The position numbers and the translations under genes are program-made. From Sediminivirga luteola (GTDB taxonomy: Bacteria > Actinomycetota > Actinomycetes > Actinomycetales > Brevibacteriaceae), in assembly GCF_014639315.1 (NCBI RefSeq), contig NZ_BMFY01000009.1, positions 62,001 to 126,000 of the forward strand: a DNA stretch of 64,000 nucleotides. The letters are read 5' to 3'. How positions within the stretch are numbered: position 1 is the first letter of the stretch; every line of letters begins with the position of its first letter. A model generated the notes under the pieces. It did not search any database, was not told the DNA's origin, and saw only the letters and a list, made by a program, of their open reading frames with translations. Positions 8,649 through 18,859 of this stretch are shown piece after piece.

Positions 8649-11330
8649 ATGACCGAGCGGCCGCCCTACCCCTCCTACTGGGAGGCAGACGTCGTGCTGC
8701 GCGACGGGACCACCGCTCATCTGCGCCCGGTCCGCCCCGAGGACGCCGAGGCCATGCAGGCCATGCACCGCAAGCAGTCCGACGAGTCGGTCTATCTGCG
8801 GTTCTTCGCGCCGCTGCCGGTGATCCCCAAACGGGACCTGGAACGCTTCGTCAACGTGGACTATCACGACCGGGTGGCGTTCGTGATGACCGTCGGCGGG
8901 GAAATCATCGGCGACGCGCGCTACGACCGGATCGACGAGCGCTCCGCGGAGGTCGCCTTCAACGTCGCGGACGACTACCAGGGCCGCGGCCTCGGCTCGA
9001 TCTTCCTGGAGCACCTTGCCGCTGCCGCCCGCGAGCGCGGCATCCGCGAATTCCACGCCGAGGTCCTCCCCCAGAACCGGTCCATGCTGGCGGTGTTCAT
9101 GGCCGCCGGCTACAAGATCACCCGGCAACTGGACGACGGCGTCGTCGCCGTGCACTTCAATCTGGACCCGACGGAGGAATCCCGCCGGGTGCAGGCGGCC
9201 CGGGAGCACCGGGCGGAGGCGCGCAGCGTCCACTCGCTGCTGCATCCGGCCTCCGTCGCGGTGCTGGGCGCCAGCCGGAAGCGGACCTCGACCGGCAATC
9301 TGCTGCTGCGGAACCTCAAGGAGGCGGGTTTCCCCGGGGAGATCTTCGTCGTGCATCCGGAGGCGGACCAGGTGGCGGGGTTCCCGGCCTACCGCTCCTT
9401 CGACGATCTCCCGGAACAGATCGACCTGGGCGTGATTGCCGTGCCGGCCGAGCGCTGCATCGAGGTGGTCCGCCAGTGCGCCCAGCACGGGGTCAAGGGC
9501 GTCGTGGTGATCTCCTCCGGTTTCGCCGAGGAGGGCCCGGAGGGCCTGGCGCTGCAGCAGCGGATGGTGGCCACGGCCCGGGCGCACGGCATGCGGGTGG
9601 TGGGACCGAATTCGCTGGGCGTCATCAATGCCGATGCCGCCCTGAACGCCTCGCTCGCCCCGTTCCTGCCGCCGGCCGGTCCCATCGGCCTGTTCGCGCA
9701 ATCCGGCGCCTTCGGCACCGCGATCCTGGCCGAGGCCACCCGGCGCGGTCTCGGCGTGTCCAGTTTCGTCTCGGCGGGCAATCGCGCCGACCTGTCCGGC
9801 AACGACATGCTGCAGTACTGGGAGGAGGATCCGGCCACCAAGGTCGTCGGCCTCTACCTGGAGTCAGTGGGCAATCCGCGGAAGTTCTCCCGCATCGCCC
9901 GCCGGCTGTCCCTGAAGAAGCCGGTCGTGGTGGTGAAGGCGGATTTCACCGCCGAGGAACGCCCGCCGGGGCACCATGTGCGGTCGTCTCGGCTGTCCTC
10001 GGCCGCCCTCATCCAGATCTTCGAGCAGGCCGGCGTGGTGCGCGCCGACACGATGCACGCCCTGTTCGACGTGGCGCAGGTGTTCACTTCCCAGCCACTG
10101 CCGGCCGGGCGCCGGGTGGGGGTGATCGGGAACTCCGCGGCGCTGGCCACGCTCGTCGTCCAGCGGCTGCGGGCCGAGGGCCTGGAGGTCACCGTGCCGC
10201 CGGTCTCCATGCACCCGGAGGTCAGCACGGAGGAGTTCCGGGTGGAGCTGGAGCGGATGTTCGCCAATCCGGACGTGGATTCGGTCGTCATGACCTTCAC
10301 ACCCTCCTCCGGACCGCAGTCCGATGAGATCGCGCCGCTCTTCGCGCAGGTCTCGGCGCGTTCCGGCAAGACCACGGTGGCCTGCTTCCTGGGGATCATC
10401 GGCAATCAGGAGTTCCTCACCGCCCATGTGCCCGGCGACGACGGCGAGCCGGTCCCGGTCACGGTGCCGGCCTTCGGCGGACCGGAGTACGCCGCCTGGG
10501 CGCTGGCCCGGGCCACCGACTACGCCATGTGGCGCGAATCGGACCGGGGCACCACGGATCCTCCCGCGGGCGTGGACCTGCGTGCGGCACGGCGGCTGAT
10601 CCGCCGGTTGCTGGCCGGCGTCCCGGCCGGGGAACAGCGCACCTTGGAGCCCGGCGAGGTCGCCGCGCTGCTGGAGACCGTCGGCATCTCGGTGGTGCCG
10701 CACGCCCGCGTGCACACGCCCGAGGAGGCCAGCGCCGCCGCCCGGGAGTTCGGCTTCCCGGTGGCGCTCAAAGCGGTCCACCACCAGCTGCGCCACCGCC
10801 TGGACGCCGGCGGGGTGCAGCTGAACATCGACAACGACGCGGAGCTGCGCGACGACTTCCTGCGCATCCAGGACCTGGTGCGGCGGGTGGGCGGCCATTC
10901 CGCCGGGGAACAGCCCTCGCTGGACGTGCAGCCGATGGCGCCGCCGGGAACGGCGTGCGTGGTCACCGCCGGGGAGGACCCCCTGCTGGGACCCGTGGTG
11001 TCGTTCTCCATCGCCGGTGACGCCACCGAGCTGCTCGACGATGTGGCGCACCGGGGGGCGCCGCTGACCAACGTGGATGCTCGCGAGATGATCACCAGCG
11101 TGAAGGCAGCTCCGCGGCTGCTGGGCTACCAGGGCACGCCGGCGGCGAATCTGAGCGCCGTCGCGGATGTCATCATGCGGCTCTCCGCCCTTGTGGACGA
11201 GTTCCCCGAGGTCTCCGAGATCGCGCTGCGGCCGCTGCACGCCGGCGCCGAGCAGGTGCATATCCTGTCCGCGTACGCCGTGCTGCGCAGCCAGCCGGAC
11301 CGCAAGGACTCCGTGCGCAGGCTCAGCTGA
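8649..11330 (+). CDS. GNAT acetyltransferase fused to ADP-forming acyl-CoA synthetase-like domains
   Basis: An 893-residue fusion. Residues 25-170 form a GNAT domain with the acetyl-CoA loop DDYQGRGLGSIFL. A CoA-binding Rossmann domain begins near 195 (HPASVAVLGASRKRTSTGN), followed by succinyl-CoA-ligase-like modules (VVVISSGFAEEG, GLFAQSGAFGTAI, VGVIGNSAALATL) and a C-terminal ATP-grasp-like region from about 660. Such proteins act as protein lysine acetyltransferases or acyl-CoA synthetases. A His in PPGHHVRSSRLSS aligns by eye with the phospho-His region of ADP-forming synthetases. ATG 8649 has TATGCT at 8636-8641, 7 nt upstream, suggesting leaderless transcription. Domain call is firm; the activity is not. 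Confidence 0.85.
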   Translation: MTERPPYPSYWEADVVLRDGTTAHLRPVRPEDAEAMQAMHRKQSDESVYLRFFAPLPVIPKRDLERFVNVDYHDRVAFVMTVGGEIIGDARYDRIDERSAEVAFNVADDYQGRGLGSIFLEHLAAAARERGIREFHAEVLPQNRSMLAVFMAAGYKITRQLDDGVVAVHFNLDPTEESRRVQAAREHRAEARSVHSLLHPASVAVLGASRKRTSTGNLLLRNLKEAGFPGEIFVVHPEADQVAGFPAYRSFDDLPEQIDLGVIAVPAERCIEVVRQCAQHGVKGVVVISSGFAEEGPEGLALQQRMVATARAHGMRVVGPNSLGVINADAALNASLAPFLPPAGPIGLFAQSGAFGTAILAEATRRGLGVSSFVSAGNRADLSGNDMLQYWEEDPATKVVGLYLESVGNPRKFSRIARRLSLKKPVVVVKADFTAEERPPGHHVRSSRLSSAALIQIFEQAGVVRADTMHALFDVAQVFTSQPLPAGRRVGVIGNSAALATLVVQRLRAEGLEVTVPPVSMHPEVSTEEFRVELERMFANPDVDSVVMTFTPSSGPQSDEIAPLFAQVSARSGKTTVACFLGIIGNQEFLTAHVPGDDGEPVPVTVPAFGGPEYAAWALARATDYAMWRESDRGTTDPPAGVDLRAARRLIRRLLAGVPAGEQRTLEPGEVAALLETVGISVVPHARVHTPEEASAAAREFGFPVALKAVHHQLRHRLDAGGVQLNIDNDAELRDDFLRIQDLVRRVGGHSAGEQPSLDVQPMAPPGTACVVTAGEDPLLGPVVSFSIAGDATELLDDVAHRGAPLTNVDAREMITSVKAAPRLLGYQGTPAANLSAVADVIMRLSALVDEFPEVSEIALRPLHAGAEQVHILSAYAVLRSQPDRKDSVRRLS

Positions 11331-11391
11331 GCGGTACAGGACGGTCCCGCGCCTGCCGGGCGCGGGCACGAACGAGTGAGAAAGAGGTTCC

Positions 11392-14046
11392 ATGGCCAAG
11401 CGAAGCGGCTCATCGGCCGAGACGATCGTCGACATCGACGTCGCCGCGGAGATGCAGTCCTCGTTCCTGGAGTACGCCTACTCGGTGATCTACTCCCGGG
11501 CGCTTCCGGACGCCCGCGACGGGCTCAAGCCGGTGCAGCGGCGCATCGTCTACCAGATGGGCGAGATGGGCCTGCGGCCCGACCGGGGGCACGTGAAGTC
11601 CTCCCGCATCGTCGGCGATGTCATGGGCCGCCTGCACCCGCACGGGGACAGCGCCATCTACGACGCCCTGGTCCGGATGGCGCAGGACTTCACCATGCGC
11701 CTGCCGCTGGTCGACGGCCATGGGAACTTCGGCACGCTCGACTACGGCCCGGCCGCGCCGCGCTACACCGAGGCGCGGCTCACCCAGGCGGCGATGGAGA
11801 TGATCTCTGGCCTGGACGAGAACGTCGTCGACTTCGTCCCGAACTACGACAACACCATGACCCAGCCGGAGGTGCTGCCCTCGGCGGTGCCCAATCTGCT
11901 GGTCAACGGCGCTTCCGGCATCGCGGTGGGCATGGCGACGAACATGCCGCCGCACAACCTCGGCGAGATCGTCGCGGCGGCGCAGCATCTGATCGAGCAC
12001 CCGGACGCCAGCCTGGCCGATCTGATGCGCTACGTCCCCGGGCCCGATCTCCCCACCGGCGGGCGCATCGTCGGCCTGGCCGGGATCCGCGAAGCCTATG
12101 AGACCGGCCGCGGCAGCTTCCGCACCCGGGCGGTGTGCAGCATCGAGAACCTGAGCGCCCGCCGCAAGGGCATCGTGGTCACGGAGCTGCCCTATCTGGT
12201 GGGCCCGGAGAAGGTGATCGAGAAGATCAAGGACCAGGTGGGTGCGAAGAAGCTGGCCGGGATCGCCTCGGTGGACGATTTCACCGACCGGGCCCACGGG
12301 CTGCGGCTGGTGATCGGCCTGAAGAACGGCTTCGACCCGAACGCGGTGCTCGAGCAGCTGTACCGGCTCACCCCGCTGGAGGACTCCTTCGGCATCAACA
12401 ACGTGTGCCTGGTGGACGGCCAGCCGCGCACCCTGGGGCTCAAGGAGCTGCTGGAGGTCTACCTGGAGCACCGGCTGAGCGTGGTGCGCCGCCGCACCGA
12501 GTTCCGGCTGGGCAAGGCCAGGGACCGGCTGCACCTGGTCGAGGGCCTGCTGATCGCCATCCTGGACATCGACGAGGTCATCCAGCTGATCCGCTCCAGC
12601 GACGACGCCGGGATCGCCCGCGGCCGGCTGATGGAGGTCTTCGACCTCAGCGAGATCCAGGCGACCTACATCCTGGATCTGCAGCTGCGCCGGCTGACCA
12701 AGTTCTCCCGGCTGGAACTGGAGCGCGAGCGCGACGAGCTGACCGCGACCATCGCCGAGCTGGAGGCCCTGCTGGCGGACCGGCAGAAGCTGCTGAACCT
12801 GATGAGCTCCGAGCTCGGGGAGATCGCCGAGCGGCTGGGCACTCCGCGCCGGACGGTCCTGGTGGAGGGCAACGGCCATGAGATCACCGGGAAACGCGGC
12901 GGCCGCAAGGCGCTCGATCCCGAGTCGATGCAGATTCCCGATGCGCCGTGCTGGGCGCTGCTGTCCACCACCGGGATGCTCGCCCGCACCACCGACCGGC
13001 AGCCGATCCCGGCGACCGGCAAGCGGGTCAAGCACGACGGGCTGCTGTCCCAGCTGCCCACCACCGCCCGGGCGCAGATCGGCGCGGTCACGAGCACCGG
13101 GCGCCTGGTGCGCCTGCCAGTGGTGGATATGCCCGCGCTCCCGCCGCAGGCCTCCAGGCCGTCCCTGGCCGGGGGCACGCCGATCCGGGAGTTCACCGCT
13201 CTGGACAAGGGCGAGCGGGTGCTAGGCCTGGTCTCGCTGGACGAGGAGGGGCCCGGATTCGCGCTGGCCACGGCAGGCGGCGTGGTCAAGCGGGTGGCTG
13301 CCGAGGCACCGCCGAACAAGGACCAGTGGCCGGTGATCGCGCTCAAGCCCGGCGACGAGGTGGTGGGCGTGGCGCAGCTGGAGAGCGGCGAGGAGGAGTT
13401 CGTGTTCGTCTCCGATGCCGGCCAGCTGCTGCGGTTCGGCGCCTCGCTGGTCCGGCCTCAGGGCCGCGGCGCCGGCGGTGTGGCCGGGATGAAGCTCTCC
13501 GGGAACGCGCGGGTGATCCATTTCTCCGCCATCCGCCCGGAAGAAGCCGAGCGTTCCGTGGTGGTGACCATCGCAACCGGGGAGAACTATTACGGCGAGC
13601 CCTCGCTTTCAGCCAAGACGAGTGCCCTGGACGAGTTCCCGGTGAAGGGACGGGCGACGGGCGGCGTGCGAGCGCAGCGGTTCCTCAAGGGCGAGACGGG
13701 GCTGGTCCTGGCGTACGCCGGACCGGATCCTTCCGCCAGCGCCGCCTCGGGCGCGGCGCGCAGCCTGCCGGAGGAGCTGGTCCGGCGCGACGCCTCCGGC
13801 AGCCCGCTGGAGCACAAGGTGGAGTTCATCGGCCGCGGCCCCAAGCCCGAAGGCGATGCGCCCGCGCCGGGCGGCGCCCCAGGCGGGGGCGACGAGGGTG
13901 GTCCGGGGCCGGCTGGGTCTGCCGGGCCCGAGCTGCCGGTGGAGGAGCCGGAGTCCGCGGCCGAGCGGATCTCGCGGCTGAAGCAGGACGACGACGAGGA
14001 CGCGGTGATCGTCGACCGCGAGGGCGACGGCAGCGCACTGTTCTAG
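11392..14046 (+). CDS. parC: DNA topoisomerase IV subunit A (ParC-type)
   Basis: An 884-residue type IIA topoisomerase A subunit that cuts and rejoins DNA during chromosome decatenation. The ATG follows AAAGAGG by 5 nt. Visible are [22 protein letters not shown], the helix [10 protein letters not shown] (Ser87 and Asp91 at the quinolone-determining positions, both susceptible-type residues) and the catalytic Tyr125 in [11 protein letters not shown] coiled coil lies around residues 430-480 and a beta-pinwheel C-terminal domain follows. No canonical GyrA-box was seen, and the C-terminal repeats are degenerate, which favours ParC over GyrA. The last 60 residues are acidic and Gly/Pro-rich. parE is not in this window. 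Confidence 0.85.
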   Translation: MAKRSGSSAETIVDIDVAAEMQSSFLEYAYSVIYSRALPDARDGLKPVQRRIVYQMGEMGLRPDRGHVKSSRIVGDVMGRLHPHGDSAIYDALVRMAQDFTMRLPLVDGHGNFGTLDYGPAAPRYTEARLTQAAMEMISGLDENVVDFVPNYDNTMTQPEVLPSAVPNLLVNGASGIAVGMATNMPPHNLGEIVAAAQHLIEHPDASLADLMRYVPGPDLPTGGRIVGLAGIREAYETGRGSFRTRAVCSIENLSARRKGIVVTELPYLVGPEKVIEKIKDQVGAKKLAGIASVDDFTDRAHGLRLVIGLKNGFDPNAVLEQLYRLTPLEDSFGINNVCLVDGQPRTLGLKELLEVYLEHRLSVVRRRTEFRLGKARDRLHLVEGLLIAILDIDEVIQLIRSSDDAGIARGRLMEVFDLSEIQATYILDLQLRRLTKFSRLELERERDELTATIAELEALLADRQKLLNLMSSELGEIAERLGTPRRTVLVEGNGHEITGKRGGRKALDPESMQIPDAPCWALLSTTGMLARTTDRQPIPATGKRVKHDGLLSQLPTTARAQIGAVTSTGRLVRLPVVDMPALPPQASRPSLAGGTPIREFTALDKGERVLGLVSLDEEGPGFALATAGGVVKRVAAEAPPNKDQWPVIALKPGDEVVGVAQLESGEEEFVFVSDAGQLLRFGASLVRPQGRGAGGVAGMKLSGNARVIHFSAIRPEEAERSVVVTIATGENYYGEPSLSAKTSALDEFPVKGRATGGVRAQRFLKGETGLVLAYAGPDPSASAASGAARSLPEELVRRDASGSPLEHKVEFIGRGPKPEGDAPAPGGAPGGGDEGGPGPAGSAGPELPVEEPESAAERISRLKQDDDEDAVIVDREGDGSALF

Positions 14047-14064
14047 CACCAGCGCCGTTCCAGG

Positions 14065-14200
14065 ACCTGCGCACGGTGGGCCTACGCTGTGCAGCGCGGG
14101 CGCGCACCGCGACGTGCATTGCTGCACCTGCGCACGGTGGATCTGCACTGTGAAGGGCGGCCCGCACTGGGACGTGCATTGTCGGACCTGAGCACTGGGC
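14065..14200 (+). repeat. Tandem imperfect repeat, about 60-bp period, 2.3 copies
   Basis: Downstream of parC the segment beginning ACCTGCGCACGGTGG recurs with a period of 60-61 nt at 14065, 14126 and, partially, 14186. Within each unit the phrases CTGTG, CGCAC and GACGTGCATTG recur in the same order, so the first two units align over their whole length with scattered substitutions. No coding potential is apparent. It sits between convergent genes parC and cya. Confidence 0.75.
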
Positions 14201-14257
14201 CAGAGCCTCTCACGGGCTGCGTCGGGTAGGTGCGTGCCAGTGAATGAGCGCACCGTG

Positions 14258-14327
14258 GCAGAACAACACCCTAGTGACAGAACAACACCGTAGACGGTGT
14301 TGTTCTGTCACTTACGTGGTGTTCTGT
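14258..14327. terminator. Long perfect inverted repeat between convergent parC and adenylate cyclase genes
   Basis: AGTGACAGAACAACACCGT (14273-14291) and its exact complement (14294-14312) form a 19-bp stem with a 2-nt spacer. The CAGAACAACACC motif is repeated outside the stem at 14259-14270, and a shorter inverted copy (GGTGTTCTG) lies at 14318-14326, so the palindrome extends outward imperfectly. It could act as a bidirectional terminator for the two converging genes, but there is no T-run and it is notably AT-richer than its surroundings. A remnant of a transposon end is an alternative. Confidence 0.55.
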
Positions 14328-14373
14328 GCACCATCGAGCGTCCCCCGGCGCTCTTGGTGTTCCCCGCGCGTCC

Positions 14374-15942
14374 CTAGTGCTGGCCGGGTGCCAGCCGGTC
14401 GGCGGCGTCCTCCTCGAAGTCGAGCTGCATCACATCGGCGGTGCCCCGCCGCAGCTCGTACGGCGTGATCTCCCCGATCCCCTGCAGCGTGACCGGGTCC
14501 TGGGGCACCAGGACCCAGGCGTCGCCGCGATCCAGGATGGCCTTGGTGTCCGGGTCCACGATGACCGTGCCCGGTTCGGCGATGGCGGTCAGCCGCGCCG
14601 CGAGATTCACGGTGGAGCCGAAGATGTCGCCCAGCCGGGAGAGCACCCGGCCCCAGGCCAGCCCTCCGCGGGCACGCGGCAGCTCCGGGTCCGCGCGGAT
14701 CGCCTCGGCCAGGGTGACCGCGATCTGCGCGCCGAGGGTAGGCGTCGTCGCGGCGTAGAACACCTCGTCGCCGACGGTCTTGATGATCCGGCCGCCGGCC
14801 GAGGTGACGATGTTGTGGGCCAGGTTCTGGAACTTCTGCACCAGCCGGGCGAGCTCCTTCGGCTCCATCTTCTGCGACAGACGGGTATAGGACACCAGGT
14901 CGGCAAAACCCACCGCGCGGCCCAGCGGCATGTTCACATCGCTGCGCGTCTGGCGGTGCTCCACCGCGAGGCTCTCCTGGACGTCCAGGTTCAGCCGTCC
15001 GAACACCCCGGCCAGATTGCGGCGCCAGGCGTAGACCAGGAGCTTCTCCATCGGCTCGATGAGTTTCTCCAGCTCCGCAAGCACCTCCCGCCGGGCTTCG
15101 GCCTCGCTCAGGCCGCGCTCATCGGTCAGGTACTCCACCAGGGTCTCCATCTGCCACACCGCCAGCCGGTCCGTGGTGTGGCCGACTCCCCGGGCGAGCG
15201 ACAGCGCCGTGTCCTCGTCCACGATGCCGTCCCGGACCAGCTCGGCGACGGTGCTCAGCCCCTGGGCGTCGGCCAGGGTGAACGCCACGTCGACGTCGTA
15301 CACGCGCGAGAAGCCCAGCGCGCGCCAGATCTTGCGCGAGGAAGCGGAGGAGATCTGCGCCAGCTGCGCCAGCTCCTTGCGGTTGAGAACGCGTTTTCCG
15401 CCCAGCAGCCGCTCTTCCAGCTGCTCAGCGGCGGTACGGAACTCGAAGACGGTGTCCTCGTGCTCCTCCGGGATCGGCACCGCTCCGGCCGGGCGCTCGG
15501 GTTCGGCGGGCGGCTGCGGCGCCTCCCCGGTGCCCGCCGAGCCTTCTGGCGTCTCCGCGCCGGCTGAGGCCGGCGCAGCGTCTGCGGCGCGGTCGGGACC
15601 GGCGTCGTCGGTCCTGCGCCCCTGACCGTCGCGGCTCCCCGGAAGGGTCTCCGGCGCGGGGTCGGCGGGGCGGGCGTCGCGGTCGTCCTTGAGATCGCCA
15701 CGCGGCCCGATCAGGCCCACCTTCTGGGGATCGGCCGCGTAGTCGGTCGCCGGCCGCACGATGGGGCCGGTCATGGGCGCGGCATCGGCGCTCGGGACAC
15801 CATCACCGGAGACACCATCACCGGAGACGCCGTCACCAGAGACGCCATTGCCGGAAAGACGCGCCGCGGCGGCACCGTTCAGCCGCTCATCGGGGAGGCC
15901 GTCGAGCGGGTCAGCGGGAAGACCCTGTTCCGGCGCGCTCAC
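14374..15942 (-). CDS. Class III adenylate cyclase with Rv1264-like regulatory domain
   Basis: A 522-residue cytoplasmic cyclase. Residues 1-175 are low complexity. Residues 180-310 (KRVLNRKELAQLAQISSASSRKIWRALGF onward) resemble the helical autoinhibitory domain of pH-sensing mycobacterial Rv1264. The catalytic domain from about 335 shows the metal Asp in GFADLVSYT, IKTVGDEVFY with the second metal Asp, and the Asn/Arg pair in FGSTVNLAARLTAIAEPGTV. ATP to cAMP is the expected reaction. GTG 15942 overlaps the birA stop (GTGA), so the two genes are coupled. A 15-nt repeat encodes four S-G-D-G-V-like units near residue 30. Confidence 0.88.
   Translation of the reverse strand: MSAPEQGLPADPLDGLPDERLNGAAAARLSGNGVSGDGVSGDGVSGDGVPSADAAPMTGPIVRPATDYAADPQKVGLIGPRGDLKDDRDARPADPAPETLPGSRDGQGRRTDDAGPDRAADAAPASAGAETPEGSAGTGEAPQPPAEPERPAGAVPIPEEHEDTVFEFRTAAEQLEERLLGGKRVLNRKELAQLAQISSASSRKIWRALGFSRVYDVDVAFTLADAQGLSTVAELVRDGIVDEDTALSLARGVGHTTDRLAVWQMETLVEYLTDERGLSEAEARREVLAELEKLIEPMEKLLVYAWRRNLAGVFGRLNLDVQESLAVEHRQTRSDVNMPLGRAVGFADLVSYTRLSQKMEPKELARLVQKFQNLAHNIVTSAGGRIIKTVGDEVFYAATTPTLGAQIAVTLAEAIRADPELPRARGGLAWGRVLSRLGDIFGSTVNLAARLTAIAEPGTVIVDPDTKAILDRGDAWVLVPQDPVTLQGIGEITPYELRRGTADVMQLDFEEDAADRLAPGQH
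15796..15855 (-). repeat. Four tandem 15-bp repeats inside the adenylate cyclase gene
   Basis: Units at 15796, 15811, 15826 and 15841 read GACACCATCACCGGA with a few substitutions; the first two are identical. On the coding strand they specify the pentapeptide S-G-D-G-V (third and fourth units diverged) in the disordered N-terminus. Such in-frame repeats are prone to copy-number change without shifting the frame. Confidence 0.9.
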
Positions 15943-16871
15943 GCAGCTCCCCCGTCGCGGCCCGCCGCAGCCGCGCCTGCGGTGCTCCCGGCACCAGCGG
16001 CACCGGGAGTACGGGCGCCGGCGTAGCCACCGGCTCCCGCGGGCCGCAGATGGTGGACATCGGCGGCGGAGATCGGCTCGCCGGCGTCGAGCAGCAGCTC
16101 CCCGCCGGGCCCCAGCCCGAGGGCGGTCCCCTCCCGCGCAGCACCTCCGGGAAGCTCCGCACGGACGCGGCGACCGAGGGTGGACACCACCGGCTCCACC
16201 TCCGCCCGGAGGCCGGGCACCGCATCGGCGCCGCCGTCCCTCAGCCGGTGGTAGAGCGGCGCGAACTCCTCCAGATACGCGATCAGCAGGGCCTCCCGGT
16301 CGGTGTGACCGCCGGCGGTGCGCACCGAGGCGGCGTGGGACACCGGCAGTGCACTCCGGTCCTGATGCACGTTCGTCCCGGCGCCGATGATCACGAGTGG
16401 TTCCTCGCCCAGCATGGCGACCCGGCCGAGAATGCCGGTGATCTTGCCCTCCGTGCCGTCCGCAGCCGTCACCAGGACGTCATTGGGCCATTTGAGCCGC
16501 GCGCGCACCCGGCAGGCCCGCTCCAGGGCCCGCACCAGCGCCAGCCCGGCCAGCAGCGGCACCCAGCCGAGCACGGCGCCGCGGTCACCGGCCGCCAGCC
16601 GGCCCGGACGCAGCAGCACCGAGACCATCAGGGCCGCCGAGGGCGGCGCGGTGAAGCTGCGCCCGCGGCGGCCAGCGCCGGCGCTCTGGTATTCGGCTCC
16701 GAGCACGGAATAGTCCGGCCAGGCGCCGGGCCCGGCCAGGGCACGCCGTTCCAGCTCCAGATTCGTGGAATCCACCTCCGGTAGCCACAGCAGCGCCGGT
16801 ACGGGACCGCCGGGCCAGGACAGGCGCGCGGTGACGGCCTGAACATCGAGGTGAGGGGCGACGGTGTGCAC
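15939..16871 (-). CDS. birA: Biotin--[acetyl-CoA-carboxylase] ligase
   Basis: A 310-residue monofunctional biotin protein ligase that attaches biotin to acyl-CoA carboxylase. Motifs include LPEVDSTNLELE, SAGAGRRGRSF (biotinyl-AMP loop), LKWPNDVLV and VIIGAGTNVHQ. There is no N-terminal DNA-binding domain, so it should not act as a repressor. GTG 16871 has TAGAGT at 16878-16883, 6 nt upstream, suggesting leaderless transcription. The gene is divergent from pccB, whose enzyme complex it would serve. The C-terminal 40 residues are Gly/Ala-rich. The stop overlaps the cyclase start. Confidence 0.92.
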   Translation of the reverse strand: MHTVAPHLDVQAVTARLSWPGGPVPALLWLPEVDSTNLELERRALAGPGAWPDYSVLGAEYQSAGAGRRGRSFTAPPSAALMVSVLLRPGRLAAGDRGAVLGWVPLLAGLALVRALERACRVRARLKWPNDVLVTAADGTEGKITGILGRVAMLGEEPLVIIGAGTNVHQDRSALPVSHAASVRTAGGHTDREALLIAYLEEFAPLYHRLRDGGADAVPGLRAEVEPVVSTLGRRVRAELPGGAAREGTALGLGPGGELLLDAGEPISAADVHHLRPAGAGGYAGARTPGAAGAGSTAGAAAAGRDGGAA

Positions 16872-17000
16872 GAGTTCACTCTAGGCAGCTTTAACGGCCT
16901 GCGACAATCTTTCCAAGGAAGTCCCCAGCGGGGGACACAACGGCGTTCAGCCCAGCGGTAGCGTGACGTTTCGCATGTGCTGGTTCACCCTGGAGGAAGC

Positions 17001-18590
17001 ATGACCGAGTCCCGCCACGATCTGTTCACCACGGCCGGCCGGCTGGCGCAGTTCCACGAGCGCCGCGACGCCGCCCGGGCCGGGGACGAGCGCGGCATCG
17101 CCGCCCAGCGGGGGCGCGGGAAGCAGACCGCCCGCGAGCGCCTGACCGCCCTGCTGGACGAGGGCTCCTTCCAGGAGCTCGACGAGTTCGCCCGGCACGA
17201 CAACACGCGATTCGGCATGGCCAGCAAACGTCCCGACGGCGACGGCGTCATCACCGGCCTGGGCACCATCGACGGGCGCACGGTGGCGGTGTTCGCGCAC
17301 GACTTCACCGTGCTCGGCGGCTCCCTCGCGGAGGCCAACGGCCGCAAGATCGTCAAGGTGCAGGAACTGGCGCTGAAGCTCGGCTGCCCCATCATCGGCA
17401 TCAACGACTCCGGCGGCGCGCGCATCCAGGAGGGTGTCGCCTCCATCGCGCTGTTCGCGGAGATCTTCCGCCGCAATGTGCACTCCTCCGGGGTGGTGCC
17501 GCAGATCTCGCTCATCATGGGGCCCTCGGCCGGCGGCGCGGTGTATTCCCCCGCGCTGACGGATTTCACCGTGATGGTGGACAAGACCTCGCACATGTTC
17601 ATCACCGGGCCGGACGTGATCAAGACCGTCACGGGAGAGGAAGTCGGCTTCGAGGAGCTCGGCGGCGGGCACACCCACAACACGGTCTCCGGCAACGCCC
17701 ACTACCTGGCATCCGACGAGCAGGACGCACTGGACTACGTGCGGGACCTGCTCTCCTTCCTCCCGCAGAACAACATGGACACCGATGCGGCGGAGGCCGC
17801 TGCCGCCGATCTGACGCCGACGGAGGAGGACCTGGCGCTCGACGCCCTCATCCCGGACTCGGCGAACCAGCCCTATGACATCCTCGACGTGATCGGCGCC
17901 GTCGTCGACGACGGCGATGTGCTGCAGGTCCAGGAGCTGTTCGCGCCCAATATCGTCACCGGCTTCGCCCGGGTGGAGGGCCGGCCGGTCGGCATCATCG
18001 CGAACCAGCCGATGCAGCTGGCCGGCACCCTGGACATCAATGCCTCGGAGAAGGCCGCCCGGTTCGTCCGCACCTGCGATGCCTTCGGCCTGCCCATCCT
18101 CACCTTCGTGGACGTGCCGGGGTTCCTGCCGGGCACCGAGCAGGAGTGGGGCGGCATCATCCGCCGCGGCGCCAAGCTCATCTACGCCTACGGCGAGGCG
18201 ACCGTACCGCTCATCACCGTCATCACCCGCAAGGCCTACGGCGGGGCGTACTGCGTGATGGGATCCAAGCAGCTCGGCGCGGATCTGAACCTGGCCTGGC
18301 CCACCGGCCAGATCGCGGTGATGGGCGCCCAGGGCGCGGCGAACATCCTCTACCGGCGGCAGCTCAAGGCGGCCGAGGAGAACGGCGAGGACGTCGAGGC
18401 AGTCCGCGCCAAGCTCATCGAGGAGTACGAGGAGGAGCTGCTCAACCCGTATCTGGCCGCGGAGGCGGGTTACATCGACGCGGTTATCGCGCCGTCGGAG
18501 ACCCGCGCCCGGATCGTGCGGGGCCTGCGGGCGCTGCGGAACAAGCGCGCCGAGCTGCCGCCGCGCCGGCACGGGAACATCCCGCTGTGA
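17001..18590 (+). CDS. pccB: Acyl-CoA (propionyl-CoA) carboxylase beta subunit
   Basis: A 529-residue carboxyltransferase that moves CO2 from carboxybiotin to an acyl-CoA, producing methylmalonyl-CoA or malonyl-CoA. The N-terminal half contains [13 protein letters not shown] and [15 protein letters not shown]; the C-terminal half contains [36 protein letters not shown] and [17 protein letters not shown], all typical of PccB/AccD-type subunits. ATG 17001 follows a strong GGAGG. The epsilon subunit gene overlaps its stop codon. The biotin carboxylase alpha subunit is not in this window. Substrate preference between propionyl- and acetyl-CoA cannot be fixed by eye. Confidence 0.93.
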   Translation: MTESRHDLFTTAGRLAQFHERRDAARAGDERGIAAQRGRGKQTARERLTALLDEGSFQELDEFARHDNTRFGMASKRPDGDGVITGLGTIDGRTVAVFAHDFTVLGGSLAEANGRKIVKVQELALKLGCPIIGINDSGGARIQEGVASIALFAEIFRRNVHSSGVVPQISLIMGPSAGGAVYSPALTDFTVMVDKTSHMFITGPDVIKTVTGEEVGFEELGGGHTHNTVSGNAHYLASDEQDALDYVRDLLSFLPQNNMDTDAAEAAAADLTPTEEDLALDALIPDSANQPYDILDVIGAVVDDGDVLQVQELFAPNIVTGFARVEGRPVGIIANQPMQLAGTLDINASEKAARFVRTCDAFGLPILTFVDVPGFLPGTEQEWGGIIRRGAKLIYAYGEATVPLITVITRKAYGGAYCVMGSKQLGADLNLAWPTGQIAVMGAQGAANILYRRQLKAAEENGEDVEAVRAKLIEEYEEELLNPYLAAEAGYIDAVIAPSETRARIVRGLRALRNKRAELPPRRHGNIPL

Positions 18591-18859
18591 CCGGCCACGA
18601 GCAGGCCCCGCAGCCAGGCGCCGGCGCCGAGCGGGCGATTCAACCGCCAGCGATGAACCTCACGACACGGGGCGCCGATGAGACCGAGCGCCTGGCGATC
18701 GTCGCGGCGCTGAGCGCCGTCTACGCCCGCGCCGCCGCCGCCGGAGGCGAGGCCGCCACAGACGTCGCTCCCGTGCGCCGCTGGGCCCGGCCCCGCCTGC
18801 GCGGCGGACTGGGCCGCGGCCCGGGCGCCTGGCGCAGCAGCGGCGGCTGGAGGCGCTAA
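18587..18859 (+). CDS. Acyl-CoA carboxylase epsilon subunit
   Basis: A 90-residue protein whose core, [25 protein letters not shown], followed by a basic Trp/Arg-rich tail ([11 protein letters not shown]), matches the small epsilon subunits that stabilise actinobacterial acyl-CoA carboxylases. GTG 18587 overlaps the pccB stop as GTGA, indicating coupled translation; ATG 18653 is an alternative that removes a Gln/Pro/Ala-rich leader. Location directly after pccB is the family norm. Confidence 0.85.
   Translation: MTGHEQAPQPGAGAERAIQPPAMNLTTRGADETERLAIVAALSAVYARAAAAGGEAATDVAPVRRWARPRLRGGLGRGPGAWRSSGGWRR

Noticed and set aside
11392-14046. Calling this gene gyrA
   Set aside because: The C-terminal repeats and absence of a GyrA-box fit ParC better, though the two cannot be separated fully by eye.
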